A DNA stretch of 64,000 bases from Parietaria judaica. Lineage: Eukaryota > Streptophyta > Magnoliopsida > Rosales > Urticaceae. The stretch covers positions 124,001-188,000 of the forward strand of contig CATOZS010000011.1 in assembly GCA_954871525.1 (NCBI GenBank), in the 5' to 3' direction. The position numbers and the translations under genes were made by a program. Below, piece by piece: positions 1-11,584 of the stretch. How positions within the stretch are numbered: position 1 is the stretch's first letter; every line of letters starts with the position of its first letter. A model generated the notes under the pieces. The model searched no databases, was not told the origin of the DNA, and saw only the letters and a program-made list of their open reading frames with translations.

Positions 1-15
1 TTCCCATTTAACGCG

Positions 16-29
16 AAAAAACCCTAATT
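16..29 (+). repeat. A6 tract plus telomere-like AACCCTAA word
   Basis: Bases 16-29 of the monomer hold an A6 run followed by CCCTAATT. ACCCTAATT (21-29) is the exact inverse complement of AATTAGGGT at 238-246 of the same monomer. The resemblance to telomere repeats is one unit only, so it may be chance in AT-rich DNA. Confidence 0.6.
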
Positions 30-95
30 GAACGATATTTTAAACAAAACATGAACCTCATAATGTGTAATTTTATCTCATTTACTTATTTTAAT

Positions 96-102
96 CCCTA
101 AA
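96..102 (+). repeat. CCCTAAA heptamer, identical to one plant-type telomere unit
   Basis: CCCTAAA at bases 96-102 occurs in most monomers and is altered by c96a in U74, U78, U89 and U96. It is a single unit, not an interstitial telomere array. Confidence 0.6.
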
Positions 103-138
103 TAGCGAAGCACTATCTCGTAGTTTCTATATCAAGCG

Positions 139-144
139 GTTAAC
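139..144. other. HpaI site GTTAAC, one per monomer
   Basis: GTTAAC lies at bases 139-144 of each monomer. It is lost by a143t in U15 and U19, the two equivalent members of the 4-mer HOR, which confirms their common origin. Confidence 0.85.
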
Positions 145-237
145 TGGTGAAAATCATTACCGAAAAGTGTTAAAAATTGGTTTTCTTACGAAAGCAAATA
201 CGATATGTTCTTGATTAAATTTGAGTTGCTAGACCAT

Positions 238-246
238 AATTAGGGT
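238..246 (+). repeat. AATTAGGGT, inverse partner of bases 21-29
   Basis: It contains one TTAGGG hexamer (240-245). With ACCCTAATT at 21-29 it forms a 9-bp inverted repeat whose arms start 217 bases apart. g243c in U87, U92 and U94 breaks it. Confidence 0.6.
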
Positions 247-250
247 GGTA

Positions 251-260
251 TTACTAGTAA
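251..260. repeat. Conserved 10-bp palindrome TTACTAGTAA, one per monomer
   Basis: A perfect palindrome with a SpeI site at its centre, at bases 251-260 of each monomer. The only disruption I noticed is in U76 (near 26620). Near-complete conservation fits either general array homogenisation or binding of a dimeric protein; the sequence alone cannot separate these. Confidence 0.8.
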
Positions 261-290
261 TTGGGTTAGTTTTGGCATAAAAAGTTTTTG

Positions 291-296
291 GAGCTC
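291..296. other. SacI site GAGCTC, one per monomer
   Basis: GAGCTC occurs once at bases 291-296 of each monomer except U10. A SacI digest of this DNA should therefore release the array mainly as 351-bp monomers, with a 357-bp class from U34, U41, U45, U49, U51 and U55. Confidence 0.85.
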
Positions 297-3200
297 TTTC
301 AAAACCCAGTTTCAACAATTAATGCGTGGTAAAAATAAAAACTGAGTCTTTTTCCCATTTAACGCGAAAAAACCCTAATTGAACGATATTTTAAACAAAA
401 CATGAACTTCATAATGTGTAATTTTATCTCATTTACTTATTTTAATCCCTAAATAGCGAAGCACTATCTCGTAGTTTCTATATCAAGCGGTTAACTGGTG
501 AAAATCATTACCGAAAAGTGTTAAAAATTGGTTTTCTTACGAAAGCAAATACGATATGTTCTTGATTAAATTTGAGTTGCTAGACTATAATTAGGGTGGT
601 ATTACTAGTAATTGGGTTAGTTTTGGCATAAAAAGTTTTTGGAGCTCTTTCAAAACCCAGTTTCAACAATTAATGCGTGGTAAAAATAAAAACTGAGTCT
701 TTTTCCCATTTAACACGAAAAAACCCTAATTGAACGATATTTTAAACAAAACATGAACTTCATAATGTGTAATTTTATCTCATTTACTTATTTTAATCCC
801 TAAATAGCGAAGCACTATCTCGTAGTTTCTATATCAAGCGGTTAACTGGTGAAAATCATTACCGAAAAGTGTTAAAAATTGGTTTTCTTACGAAAGCAAA
901 TACGATATGCTCTTGATTAAATTTGAGTTGCTAGACCATAATTAGGGTGGTATTACTAGTAATTGGGTTAGTTTTGGCATAAAAAGTTTTTGGAGCTCTT
1001 TCAAAACCCAGTTTCAACAATTAATGCGTGTTAAAAATAAAAACTGAGTCTTTTTCCCATTTAACGCGAAAAAACCCTAATTGAACGATATTTTAAACAA
1101 AACATGAACTTCATAATGTGTAATTTTATCTCATTTACTTATTTTAATCCCTAAATAGCGAAGCACTATCTCGTAGTTTCTATATCAAGCGGTTAACTGG
1201 TGAAAATCATTACCGAAAAGTGTTAAAAATTGGTTTTCTTACTTAAGCAAATACGATATGTTCTTGATTAAATTTGAGTTGCTAGACCATAATTAGGGTG
1301 GTATTACTAGTAATTGGGTTAGTTTTGGCATAAAAAGTTTTTGGAGCTCTTTCAAAACCCAGTTTCAACAATTAATGCGTGTTAAAAATAAAAACTGAGT
1401 CTTTTTCCCATTTAACGCGAAAAAACCCTAATTGAACGATATTTTAAACAAAACATGAACTTCATAATGTGTAATTTTATCTCATTTACTTATTTTAATC
1501 CCTAAATAGCGAAGCACTATCTCGTAGTTTCTATATCAAGCGGTTAACTGGTGAAAATCATTACCGAAAAGTGTTAAAAATTGGTTTTCTTACGAAAGCA
1601 AATACGATATGTTCTTGATTAAATTTGAGTTGCTAGACCATAATTAGGGTGGTATTACTAGTAATTGGGTTAGTTTTGGCATAAAAAGTTTTTGGAGCTC
1701 TTTCAAAACCCAGTTTCAACAATTAATGCGTGTTAAAAATAAAAACTGAGTCTTTTTCCCATTTAACGCGAAAAAACCCTAATTGAACGATATTTTAAAC
1801 AAAACATGAACTTCATAATGTGTAATTTTATCTCATTAACTTATTTTAATCCCTAAATAGCGAAGCACTATCTCGTAGTTTCTATATCAAGCGGTTAACT
1901 GGTGAAAATCATTACCGAAAAGTGTTAAAAATTGGTTTTCTTACGAAAGCAAATACGATATGTTCTTGATTAAATTTGAGTTGCTAGACCATAATTAGGG
2001 TGGTATTACTAGTAATTGGGTTAGTTTTGGCATAAAAAGTTTTTGGAGCTCTTTCAAAACCCAGTTTCAACAATTAATGCGTGGTAAAAATAAAAACTGA
2101 GTCTTTTTCCCATTTAACGCGAAAAAACCCTAATTGAACGATATTTTAAACAAAACATGAACCTCATAATGTGTAATTTTATCTCATTTACTTATTTTAA
2201 TCCCTAAATAGTGAAGCACTATCTCGTAGTTTCTATATCAAGCGGTTAACTGGTGAAAATCATTACCGAAAAGTGTTAAAAATTGGTTTTCTTACGAAAG
2301 CAAATACGATATGTTCTTGATTAAATTTGAGTTGCTAGACCATAATTAGGGTGGTATTACTAGTAATTGGGTTAGTTTTGGCATAAAAAGTTTTTGGAGC
2401 TCTTTCAAAACCCAGTTTCAACAATTAATGCGTGGTAAAAATAAAAACTGAGTCTTTTTCCCATTTAACGCGAAAAAACCCTAATTGAACGATATTTTAA
2501 ACAAAACATGAACTTCATAATGTGTAATTTTATCTCATTTAATTATTTTAATCCCTAAATAGCGAAGCACTATCTCGTAGTTTCTATATCAAGCGGTTAA
2601 CTGGTGAAAATCATTACCGAAAAGTGTTAAAAATTGGTTTTCTTACGAAAGCAAATACGATATGTTCTTGATTAAATTTGAGTTGCTAGACCATAATTAG
2701 GGTGGTATTACTAGTAATTGGGTTAGTTTTGGCATAAAAAGTTTTTGGAGCTCTTTCAAACCCAGTTTCAACAATTAATGCGTGGTAAAAATAAAAACTG
2801 AGTCTTTTTCCCCATTTAATGCGAAAAAACCCTAATTGAACGATATTTTAAAAAAAACATGAACTTCATAATGTGTAATTTTATCTCATTTACTTATTTT
2901 AATCCCTAAATAGCGAAGCACTATCTCGTAGTTTCTATATCAAGCGGTTAACTGGTGAAAATCATTACCGAAAAGTGTTAAAAATTGGTTTTCTTACGAA
3001 AGCAAATACGATATGTTCTTGATTAAATTTGAGTTGCTAGACCATAATTAGGGTGGTATTACTAGTAATTGGGTTAGTTTTGGCATAAAAAGTTTTTGGA
3101 GCTCTTTCAAAACCCAGTTTCAACAATTAATGCGTGGTAAAAATAAAAACTGAGTCTTTTTCCCATTTAACGCGAAAAAACCCTAATTGAACGATATTTT

Positions 3201-3442
3201 AAACAAAACATGAACTTCATAATGTGTAATTTTATCTCATTTACTTATTTTAATCCCTAAATAGCGAAGCACTATCTCGTAGTTTCTATATCAAGCGGTT
3301 AACTGGTGAAAATCATTACCGAAAAGTGTTAAAAATTGGTTTTCTTACGAAAGCAAATACGATATGTTCTTGATTAAATTTGAGTTGCTAGACCATAATT
3401 AGGGTGGTATTACTAGTAATTGGGTTAGTTTTGGCATAAAAA

Positions 3443-3456
3443 GTTTTTGTATTTCT
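3443..3456 (+). repeat. U10 monomer patch with lost SacI site
   Basis: Bases 291-294 of U10 carry three substitutions (g291t, g293t, c294t), which destroy the GAGCTC site. This is the only SacI loss I noticed in the array. Three changes within four bases while the rest of the monomer is near-consensus suggests one multi-base mutational event rather than three separate ones. Confidence 0.85.
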
Positions 3457-4915
3457 TTCAAAACCCAGTTTCAACAATTAATGCGTGTTAAAAATAAAAA
3501 CTGAGTCTTTTTCCCATTTAACGCGAAAAAACCCTAATTGAACGATATTTTAAACAAAACATGAACTTCATAATGTGTAATTTTATCTCATTTACTTATT
3601 TTAATCCCTAAATAGCGAAGCACTATCTCGTAGTTTCTATATCAAGCGGTTAACTGGTGAAAATCATTACCGAAAAGTGTTAAAAATTGGTTTTCTTACG
3701 AAAGCAAATACGATATGTTCTTGATTAAATTTGAGTTGCTAGACCATAATTAGGGTGGTATTACTAGTAATTGGGTTAGTTTTGGCATAAAAAGTTTTTG
3801 GAGCTCTTTCAAAACCCAGTTTCAACAATTAATGCGTGGTAAAAATAAAAACTGAGTCTTTTTCCCATTTAACGCGAAAAAACCCTAATTGAACGATATT
3901 TTAAACAAAACATGAACCTCATAATGTGTAATTTTATCTCATTTACTTATTTTAATCCCTAAATAGCGAAGCACTATCTCGTAGTTTCTATATCAAGCGG
4001 TTAACTGGTGAAAATCATTACCGAAAAGTGTTAAAAATTGGTTTTCTTACGAAAGCAAATACGATATGTTCTTGATTAAATTTGAGTTGCTAGACCATAA
4101 TTAGGGTGGTATTACTAGTAATTGGGTTAGTTTTGGCATAAAAAGTTTTTGGAGCTCTTTCAAAACCCAGTTTCAACAATTAATGCGTGGTAAAAATAAA
4201 AACTGAGTCTTTTTCCCATTTAACGCGAAAAAACCCTAATTGAACGATATTTTAAACAAAACATGAACTTCATAATGTGTAATTTTATCTCATTTAATTA
4301 TTTTAATCCCTAAATAGCGAAGCACTATCTCGTAGTTTCTATATCAAGCGGTTAACTGGTGAAAATCATTACCGAAAAGTGTTAAAAATTGGTTTTCTTA
4401 CGAAAGCAAATACGATATGTTCTTGATTAAATTTGAGTTGCTAGACCATAATTAGGGTGGTATTACTAGTAATTGGGTTAGTTTTGGTATAAAAAGTTTT
4501 TGGAGCTCTTTCAAAACCCAGTTTCAACAATTAATGCGTGTTAAAAATAAAAACTGAGTCTTTTTCCCATTTAACGCGAAAAAACCCTAATTGAACGATA
4601 TTTTAAACAAAACATGAACTTCATAATGTGTAATTTTATCTCATTTACTTATTTTAATCCCTAAATAGCGAAGCACTATCTCGTAGTTTCTATATCAAGC
4701 GGTTAACTGGTGAAAATCATTACCGAAAAGTGTTAAAAATTGGTTTTCTTACGAAAGCAAATACGATATGTTCTTGATTAAATTTGAGTTGCTAGACCAT
4801 AATTAGGGTGGTATTACTAGTAATTGGGTTAGTTTTGGCATAAAAAGTTTTTGGAGCTCTTTCAAAACCCAGTTTCAACAATTAATGCGTGGTAAAAATA
4901 AAAACTGAGTCTTTT

Positions 4916-6319
4916 TTCCCATTTAACGTGAAAAAACCCTAATTGAACGATATTTTAAACAAAACATGAACTTCATAATGTGTAATTTTATCTCATTTAC
5001 TTATTTTAATCCCTAAATAGCGAAGCACTGTCTCGTAGTTTCTATATCAAGCGGTTATCTGGTGAAAATCATTACCGAAAAGTGTTAAAAATTGGTTTTG
5101 TTACGAAAGCAAATACGATATGTTCTTGATTAAATTTGAGTTGCTAGACCATAATTAGGGTGGTATTACTAGTAATTGGGTTAGTTTTGGCATAAAAAGT
5201 TTTTGGAGCTCTTTCAAAACCCAGTTTCAACAATTAATGCGTGGTAAAAATAAAAACTGAGTCTTTTTCCCATTTAACGCGAAAAAACCCTAATTGAACG
5301 ATATTTTAAACAAAACATGAACCTCATAATGTGTAATTTTATCTCATTTACTTATTTTAATCCCTAAATAGCGAAGCACTATCTCGTAGTTTCTATATCA
5401 AGCGGTTAACTGGTGAAAATCATTACCGAAAAGTGTTAATAATTGGTTTTCTTACGAAAGCAAATACGATATGTTCTTGATTAATTTTGAGTTGCTAGAC
5501 CATAATTAGGGTGGTATTACTAGTAATTGGGTTAGTTTTGGCATAAAAAGTTTTTGGAGCTCTTTCAAAACCCAGTTTCAACAATTAATGCGTGGTAAAA
5601 ATAAAAACTGAGTCTTTTTCCCATTTAACGCGAAAAAACCCTAATTGAACGAAATTTTAAACAAAACATGAACTTCATAATGTGTAATTTTATCTCATTT
5701 AATTATTTTAATCCCTAAATAGCGAAGCACTATCTCGTAGTTTCTATATCAAGCGGTTAACTGGTGAAAATCATTACCGAAAAGTGTTAAAAATTGGTTT
5801 TCTTACGAAAGCAAATACGATATGTTCTTGATTAAATTTGAGTTGCTAGACCATAATTAGGGTGGTATTACTAGTAATTGGGTTTGTTTTGGCATAAAAA
5901 GTTTTTGGAGCTCTTTCAAAACCCAGTTTCAACAATTAATGCGTGGTAAAAATAAAAACTGAGTCTTTTTCCCATTTAATGCGAAAAAACCCTAATTGAA
6001 CGATATTTTAAAAAAAACATGAACTTCATAATGTGTAATTTTATCTCATTTACTTATTTTAATCCCTAAATAGCGAAGCACTATCTCGTAGTTTCTATAT
6101 CAAGCGGTTAACTGGTGAAAATCATTACCGAAAAGTGTTAAAAATTGGTTTTCTTACGAAAGCAAATACGATATGTTCTTGATTAAATTTGAGTTGCTAG
6201 ACCATAATTAGGGTGGTATTACTAGTAATTGGGTTAGTTTTGGCATAAAAAGTTTTTGGAGCTCTTTCAAAACCCAGTTTCAACAATTAATGCGTGGTAA
6301 AAATAAAAACTGAGTCTTT
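4916..6319 (+). repeat. 4-mer higher-order repeat, copy 1 (U15-U18)
   Basis: Four distinguishable monomers in order. U15 (4916): c14t, a115g, a143t (removes the HpaI site), c185g. U16 (5267): t57c, a174t, a219t. U17 (5618): t36a, c85a, a268t. U18 (5969): c12t, c45a. The same four marks recur in the same order in the adjacent 1404 bp, which defines a 4 x 351 unit. It probably arose by a recent unequal exchange that duplicated four monomers. Confidence 0.95.
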
Positions 6320-7723
6320 TTCCCATTTAACGTGAAAAAACCCTAATTGAACGATATTTTAAACAAAACATGAACTTCATAATGTGTAATTTTATCTCAT
6401 TTACTTATTTTAATCCCTAAATAGCGAAGCACTGTCTCGTAGTTTCTATATCAAGCGGTTATCTGGTGAAAATCATTACCGAAAAGTGTTAAAAATTGGT
6501 TTTGTTACGAAAGCAAATACGATATGTTCTTGATTAAATTTGAGTTGCTAGACCATAATTAGGGTGGTATTACTAGTAATTGGGTTAGTTTTGGCATAAA
6601 AAGTTTTTGGAGCTCTTTCAAAACCCAGTTTCAACAATTAATGCGTGGTAAAAATAAAAACTGAGTCTTTTTCCCATTTAACGCGAAAAAACCCTAATTG
6701 AACGATATTTTAAACAAAACATGAACCTCATAATGTGTAATTTTATCTCATTTACTTATTTTAATCCCTAAATAGCGAAGCACTATCTCGTAGTTTCTAT
6801 ATCAAGCGGTTAACTGGTGAAAATCATTACCGAAAAGTGTTAATAATTGGTTTTCTTACGAAAGCAAATACGATATGTTCTTGATTAATTTTGAGTTGCT
6901 AGACCATAATTAGGGTGGTATTACTAGTAATTGGGTTAGTTTTGGCATAAAAAGTTTTTGGAGCTCTTTCAAAACCCAGTTTCAACAATTAATGCGTGGT
7001 AAAAATAAAAACTGAGTCTTTTTCCCATTTAACGCGAAAAAACCCTAATTGAACGAAATTTTAAACAAAACATGAACTTCATAATGTGTAATTTTATCTC
7101 ATTTAATTATTTTAATCCCTAAATAGCGAAGCACTATCTCGTAGTTTCTATATCAAGCGGTTAACTGGTGAAAATCATTACCGAAAAGTGTTAAAAATTG
7201 GTTTTCTTACGAAAGCAAATACGATATGTTCTTGATTAAATTTGAGTTGCTAGACCATAATTAGGGTGGTATTACTAGTAATTGGGTTTGTTTTGGCATA
7301 AAAAGTTTTTGGAGCTCTTTCAAAACCCAGTTTCAACAATTAATGCGTGGTAAAAATAAAAACTGAGTCTTTTTCCCATTTAATGCGAAAAAACCCTAAT
7401 TGAACGATATTTTAAAAAAAACATGAACTTCATAATGTGTAATTTTATCTCATTTACTTATTTTAATCCCTAAATAGCGAAGCACTATCTCGTAGTTTCT
7501 ATATCAAGCGGTTAACTGGTGAAAATCATTACCGAAAAGTGTTAAAAATTGGTTTTCTTACGAAAGCAAATACGATATGTTCTTGATTAAATTTGAGTTG
7601 CTAGACCATAATTAGGGTGGTATTACTAGTAATTGGGTTAGTTTTGGCATAAAAAGTTTTTGGAGCTCTTTCAAAACCCAGTTTCAACAATTAATGCGTG
7701 GTAAAAATAAAAACTGAGTCTTT
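6320..7723 (+). repeat. 4-mer higher-order repeat, copy 2 (U19-U22)
   Basis: U19 (6320), U20 (6671), U21 (7022) and U22 (7373) repeat all diagnostic bases of U15-U18 in order. I saw no difference between the copies over 1404 bp by eye. After U22 the pattern stops abruptly and consensus monomers follow. Confidence 0.95.
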
Positions 7724-8074
7724 TTCCCATTTAACGCGAAAAAACCCTAATTGAACGATATTTTAAACAAAACATGAACTTCATAATGTGTAATTTTATC
7801 TCATTTACTTATTTTAATCCCTAAATAGCGAAGCACTATCTCGTAGTTTCTATATCAAGCGGTTAACTGGTGAAAATCATTACCGAAAAGTGTTAAAAAT
7901 TGGTTTTCTTACGAAAGCAAATACGATATGTTCTTGATTAAATTTGAGTTGCTAGACCATAATTAGGGTGGTATTACTAGTAATTGGGTTAGTTTTGGCA
8001 TAAAAAGTTTTTGGAGCTCTTTCAAAACCCAGTTTCAACAATTAATGCGTGGTAAAAATAAAAACTGAGTCTTT
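7724..8074 (+). repeat. U23: consensus monomer between two HOR blocks
   Basis: A monomer with consensus states at every diagnostic site. It joins the 4-mer block on its left to the 5-mer block on its right and cannot be told apart from U24-U27. Confidence 0.9.
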
Positions 8075-9829
8075 TTCCCATTTAACGCGAAAAAACCCTA
8101 ATTGAACGATATTTTAAACAAAACATGAACTTCATAATGTGTAATTTTATCTCATTTACTTATTTTAATCCCTAAATAGCGAAGCACTATCTCGTAGTTT
8201 CTATATCAAGCGGTTAACTGGTGAAAATCATTACCGAAAAGTGTTAAAAATTGGTTTTCTTACGAAAGCAAATACGATATGTTCTTGATTAAATTTGAGT
8301 TGCTAGACCATAATTAGGGTGGTATTACTAGTAATTGGGTTAGTTTTGGCATAAAAAGTTTTTGGAGCTCTTTCAAAACCCAGTTTCAACAATTAATGCG
8401 TGGTAAAAATAAAAACTGAGTCTTTTTCCCATTTAACGCGAAAAAACCCTAATTGAACGATATTTTAAACAAAACATGAACTTCATAATGTGTAATTTTA
8501 TCTCATTTACTTATTTTAATCCCTAAATAGCGAAGCACTATCTCGTAGTTTCTATATCAAGCGGTTAACTGGTGAAAATCATTACCGAAAAGTGTTAAAA
8601 ATTGGTTTTCTTACGAAAGCAAATACGATATGTTCTTGATTAAATTTGAGTTGCTAGACCATAATTAGGGTGGTATTACTAGTAATTGGGTTAGTTTTGG
8701 CATAAAAAGTTTTTGGAGCTCTTTCAAAACCCAGTTTCAACAATTAATGCGTGGTAAAAATAAAAACTGAGTCTTTTTCCCATTTAACGCGAAAAAACCC
8801 TAATTGAACGATATTTTAAACAAAACATGAACTTCATAATGTGTAATTTTATCTCATTTACTTATTTTAATCCCTAAATAGCGAAGCACTATCTCGTAGT
8901 TTCTATATCAAGCGGTTAACTGGTGAAAATCATTACCGAAAAGTGTTAAAAATTGGTTTTCTTACGAAAGCAAATACGATATGTTCTTGATTAAATTTGA
9001 GTTGCTAGACCATAATTAGGGTGGTATTACTAGTAATTGGGTTAGTTTTGGCATAAAAAGTTTTTGGAGCTCTTTCAAAACCCAGTTTCAACAATTAATG
9101 CGTGGTAAAAATAAAAACTGAGTCTTTTTCCCATTTAACGCGAAAAAACCCTAATTGAACGATATTTTAAACAAAACATGAACTTCATAATGTGTAATTT
9201 TATCTCATTTACTTATTTTAATCCCTAAATAGCGAAGCACTATCTCGTAGTTTCTATATCAAGCGGTTAACTGGTGAAAATCATTACCGAAAAGTGTTAA
9301 AAATTGGTTTTCTTACGAAAGCAAATACGATATGTTCTTGATTAAATTTGAGTTGCTAGACCATAATTAGGGTGGTATTACTAGTAATTGGGTTAGTTTT
9401 GGCATAAAAAGTTTTTGGAGCTCTTTCAAAACCCAGTTTCAACAATTAATGCGTGGTAAAAATAAAAACTGAGTCTTTTTCCCATTTAACGCGAAAAAAC
9501 CCTAATTGAACGATATTTTAAACAAAACATGAACCTCATAATGTGTAATTTTATCTCATTTACTTATTTTAATCCCTAAATAGCGAAGCACTATCTCGTA
9601 GTTTCTATATCAAGCGGTTAACTGGTGAAAATCATTACCGAAAAGTGTTAAAAATTGGTTTTCTTACGAAAGCAAATACGATATGTTCTTGATTAAATTT
9701 GAGTTGCTAGACCATAATTAGGGTGGTATTACTAGTAATTGGGTTATTTTTGGCATAAAAAGTTTTTGGAGCTCTTTCAAAACCCAGTTTCAACAATTAA
9801 TGCGTGGTAAAAATAAAAACTGAGTCTTT
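8075..9829 (+). repeat. 5-mer higher-order repeat, copy 1 (U24-U28)
   Basis: U24 (8075), U25 (8426), U26 (8777) and U27 (9128) are consensus-like. U28 (9479) carries t57c and g269t. The unit is 1755 bp. Because four of the five monomers are indistinguishable, the repeat phase rests only on the U28 and U33 markers. Confidence 0.85.
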
Positions 9830-11584
9830 TTCCCATTTAACGCGAAAAAACCCTAATTGAACGATATTTTAAACAAAACATGAACTTCATAATGTGTAAT
9901 TTTATCTCATTTACTTATTTTAATCCCTAAATAGCGAAGCACTATCTCGTAGTTTCTATATCAAGCGGTTAACTGGTGAAAATCATTACCGAAAAGTGTT
10001 AAAAATTGGTTTTCTTACGAAAGCAAATACGATATGTTCTTGATTAAATTTGAGTTGCTAGACCATAATTAGGGTGGTATTACTAGTAATTGGGTTAGTT
10101 TTGGCATAAAAAGTTTTTGGAGCTCTTTCAAAACCCAGTTTCAACAATTAATGCGTGGTAAAAATAAAAACTGAGTCTTTTTCCCATTTAACGCGAAAAA
10201 ACCCTAATTGAACGATATTTTAAACAAAACATGAACTTCATAATGTGTAATTTTATCTCATTTACTTATTTTAATCCCTAAATAGCGAAGCACTATCTCG
10301 TAGTTTCTATATCAAGCGGTTAACTGGTGAAAATCATTACCGAAAAGTGTTAAAAATTGGTTTTCTTACGAAAGCAAATACGATATGTTCTTGATTAAAT
10401 TTGAGTTGCTAGACCATAATTAGGGTGGTATTACTAGTAATTGGGTTAGTTTTGGCATAAAAAGTTTTTGGAGCTCTTTCAAAACCCAGTTTCAACAATT
10501 AATGCGTGGTAAAAATAAAAACTGAGTCTTTTTCCCATTTAACGCGAAAAAACCCTAATTGAACGATATTTTAAACAAAACATGAACTTCATAATGTGTA
10601 ATTTTATCTCATTTACTTATTTTAATCCCTAAATAGCGAAGCACTATCTCGTAGTTTCTATATCAAGCGGTTAACTGGTGAAAATCATTACCGAAAAGTG
10701 TTAAAAATTGGTTTTCTTACGAAAGCAAATACGATATGTTCTTGATTAAATTTGAGTTGCTAGACCATAATTAGGGTGGTATTACTAGTAATTGGGTTAG
10801 TTTTGGCATAAAAAGTTTTTGGAGCTCTTTCAAAACCCAGTTTCAACAATTAATGCGTGGTAAAAATAAAAACTGAGTCTTTTTCCCATTTAACGCGAAA
10901 AAACCCTAATTGAACGATATTTTAAACAAAACATGAACTTCATAATGTGTAATTTTATCTCATTTACTTATTTTAATCCCTAAATAGCGAAGCACTATCT
11001 CGTAGTTTCTATATCAAGCGGTTAACTGGTGAAAATCATTACCGAAAAGTGTTAAAAATTGGTTTTCTTACGAAAGCAAATACGATATGTTCTTGATTAA
11101 ATTTGAGTTGCTAGACCATAATTAGGGTGGTATTACTAGTAATTGGGTTAGTTTTGGCATAAAAAGTTTTTGGAGCTCTTTCAAAACCCAGTTTCAACAA
11201 TTAATGCGTGGTAAAAATAAAAACTGAGTCTTTTTCCCATTTAACGCGAAAAAACCCTAATTGAACGATATTTTAAACAAAACATGAACCTCATAATGTG
11301 TAATTTTATCTCATTTACTTATTTTAATCCCTAAATAGCGAAGCACTATCTCGTAGTTTCTATATCAAGCGGTTAACTGGTGAAAATCATTACCGAAAAG
11401 TGTTAAAAATTGGTTTTCTTACGAAAGCAAATACGATATGTTCTTGATTAAATTTGAGTTGCTAGACCATAATTAGGGTGGTATTACTAGTAATTGGGTT
11501 ATTTTTGGCATAAAAAGTTTTTGGAGCTCTTTCAAAACCCAGTTTCAACAATTAATGCGTGGTAAAAATAAAAACTGAGTCTTT
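9830..11584 (+). repeat. 5-mer higher-order repeat, copy 2 (U29-U33)
   Basis: U29 (9830), U30 (10181), U31 (10532) and U32 (10883) are consensus-like. U33 (11234) carries the same t57c plus g269t pair as U28, exactly 1755 bp downstream. I saw no difference from copy 1. Confidence 0.85.

Larger units (their letters stand above)
1..351 (+). repeat. Reference satellite monomer (U1), used for base numbering
   Basis: This monomer defines the numbering used in all entries. It equals the array consensus except for C at base 57 (consensus T). Landmarks: A6 tract followed by CCC (16-24), CCCTAAA (96-102), HpaI site GTTAAC (139-144), TTAGGG (240-245), 10-bp palindrome TTACTAGTAA containing SpeI (251-260), SacI site GAGCTC (291-296), AseI site ATTAAT (318-323) and an A-rich stretch (331-341). 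The length, 351, is 3 x 117, so reading frame is preserved between full-length copies. It is nonetheless closed in all six frames: forward stops at 25-27, 29-31 and 9-11, reverse-strand stops at 40-42, 8-10 and 24-26. The longest stop-free stretch I find in any frame of the consensus is about 117 nt (forward, 92 to 212). The monomer is therefore not a coding repeat. I see no convincing internal half-repeat; only short words such as ACGATAT (32-38 and 200-206) recur. Confidence 0.97.
1..4915 (+). repeat. Array segment U1-U14: mixed monomers, no clean HOR
   Basis: Starts are U1 1, U2 352, U3 703, U4 1054, U5 1405, U6 1756, U7 2107, U8 2458, U9 2808, U10 3160, U11 3511, U12 3862, U13 4213, U14 4564. 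Marks: t57c in U1, U7, U12; c235t in U2; g13a in U3; g329t in U3, U4, U5, U10, U13; c106t in U7; c85a in U8 and U13; c12t with c45a in U9. U4 carries a change at 191-192 that makes an AflII site (CTTAAG near 1233). U8 lacks one A in the A4 run near base 301. U9 has an extra C in its CCC. U14 has an extra T at its end. The ordered trio t57c, c85a, c12t+c45a (U7-U9) returns in U16-U18 and U20-U22, so this segment looks like an older, shuffled relative of the next block. g329t is not seen to the right of U13. Confidence 0.95.

Noticed and set aside
71..103. Promoter-like or TATA-like words in AT-rich parts of the monomer
   Set aside because: Such words are expected by chance at this base composition and no transcription unit follows them.
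177..193. CENP-B box on the minus strand of the monomer
   Set aside because: TTCG followed four bases later by A is present, but the required CGGG core reads CCAA, so only part of the known consensus is matched.
1..351. rDNA intergenic spacer subrepeat
   Set aside because: No rRNA gene sequence appears in 64 kb, and GC near 30% with continuous copies does not fit a spacer bounded by rRNA genes.
1..351. Identity with Drosophila 1.688 (359-bp) or maize TR-1 satellites
   Set aside because: The lengths are similar and a GAGCTC word is shared with what I recall of the 1.688 family, but I could not recognise any extended match, so no family name is given.
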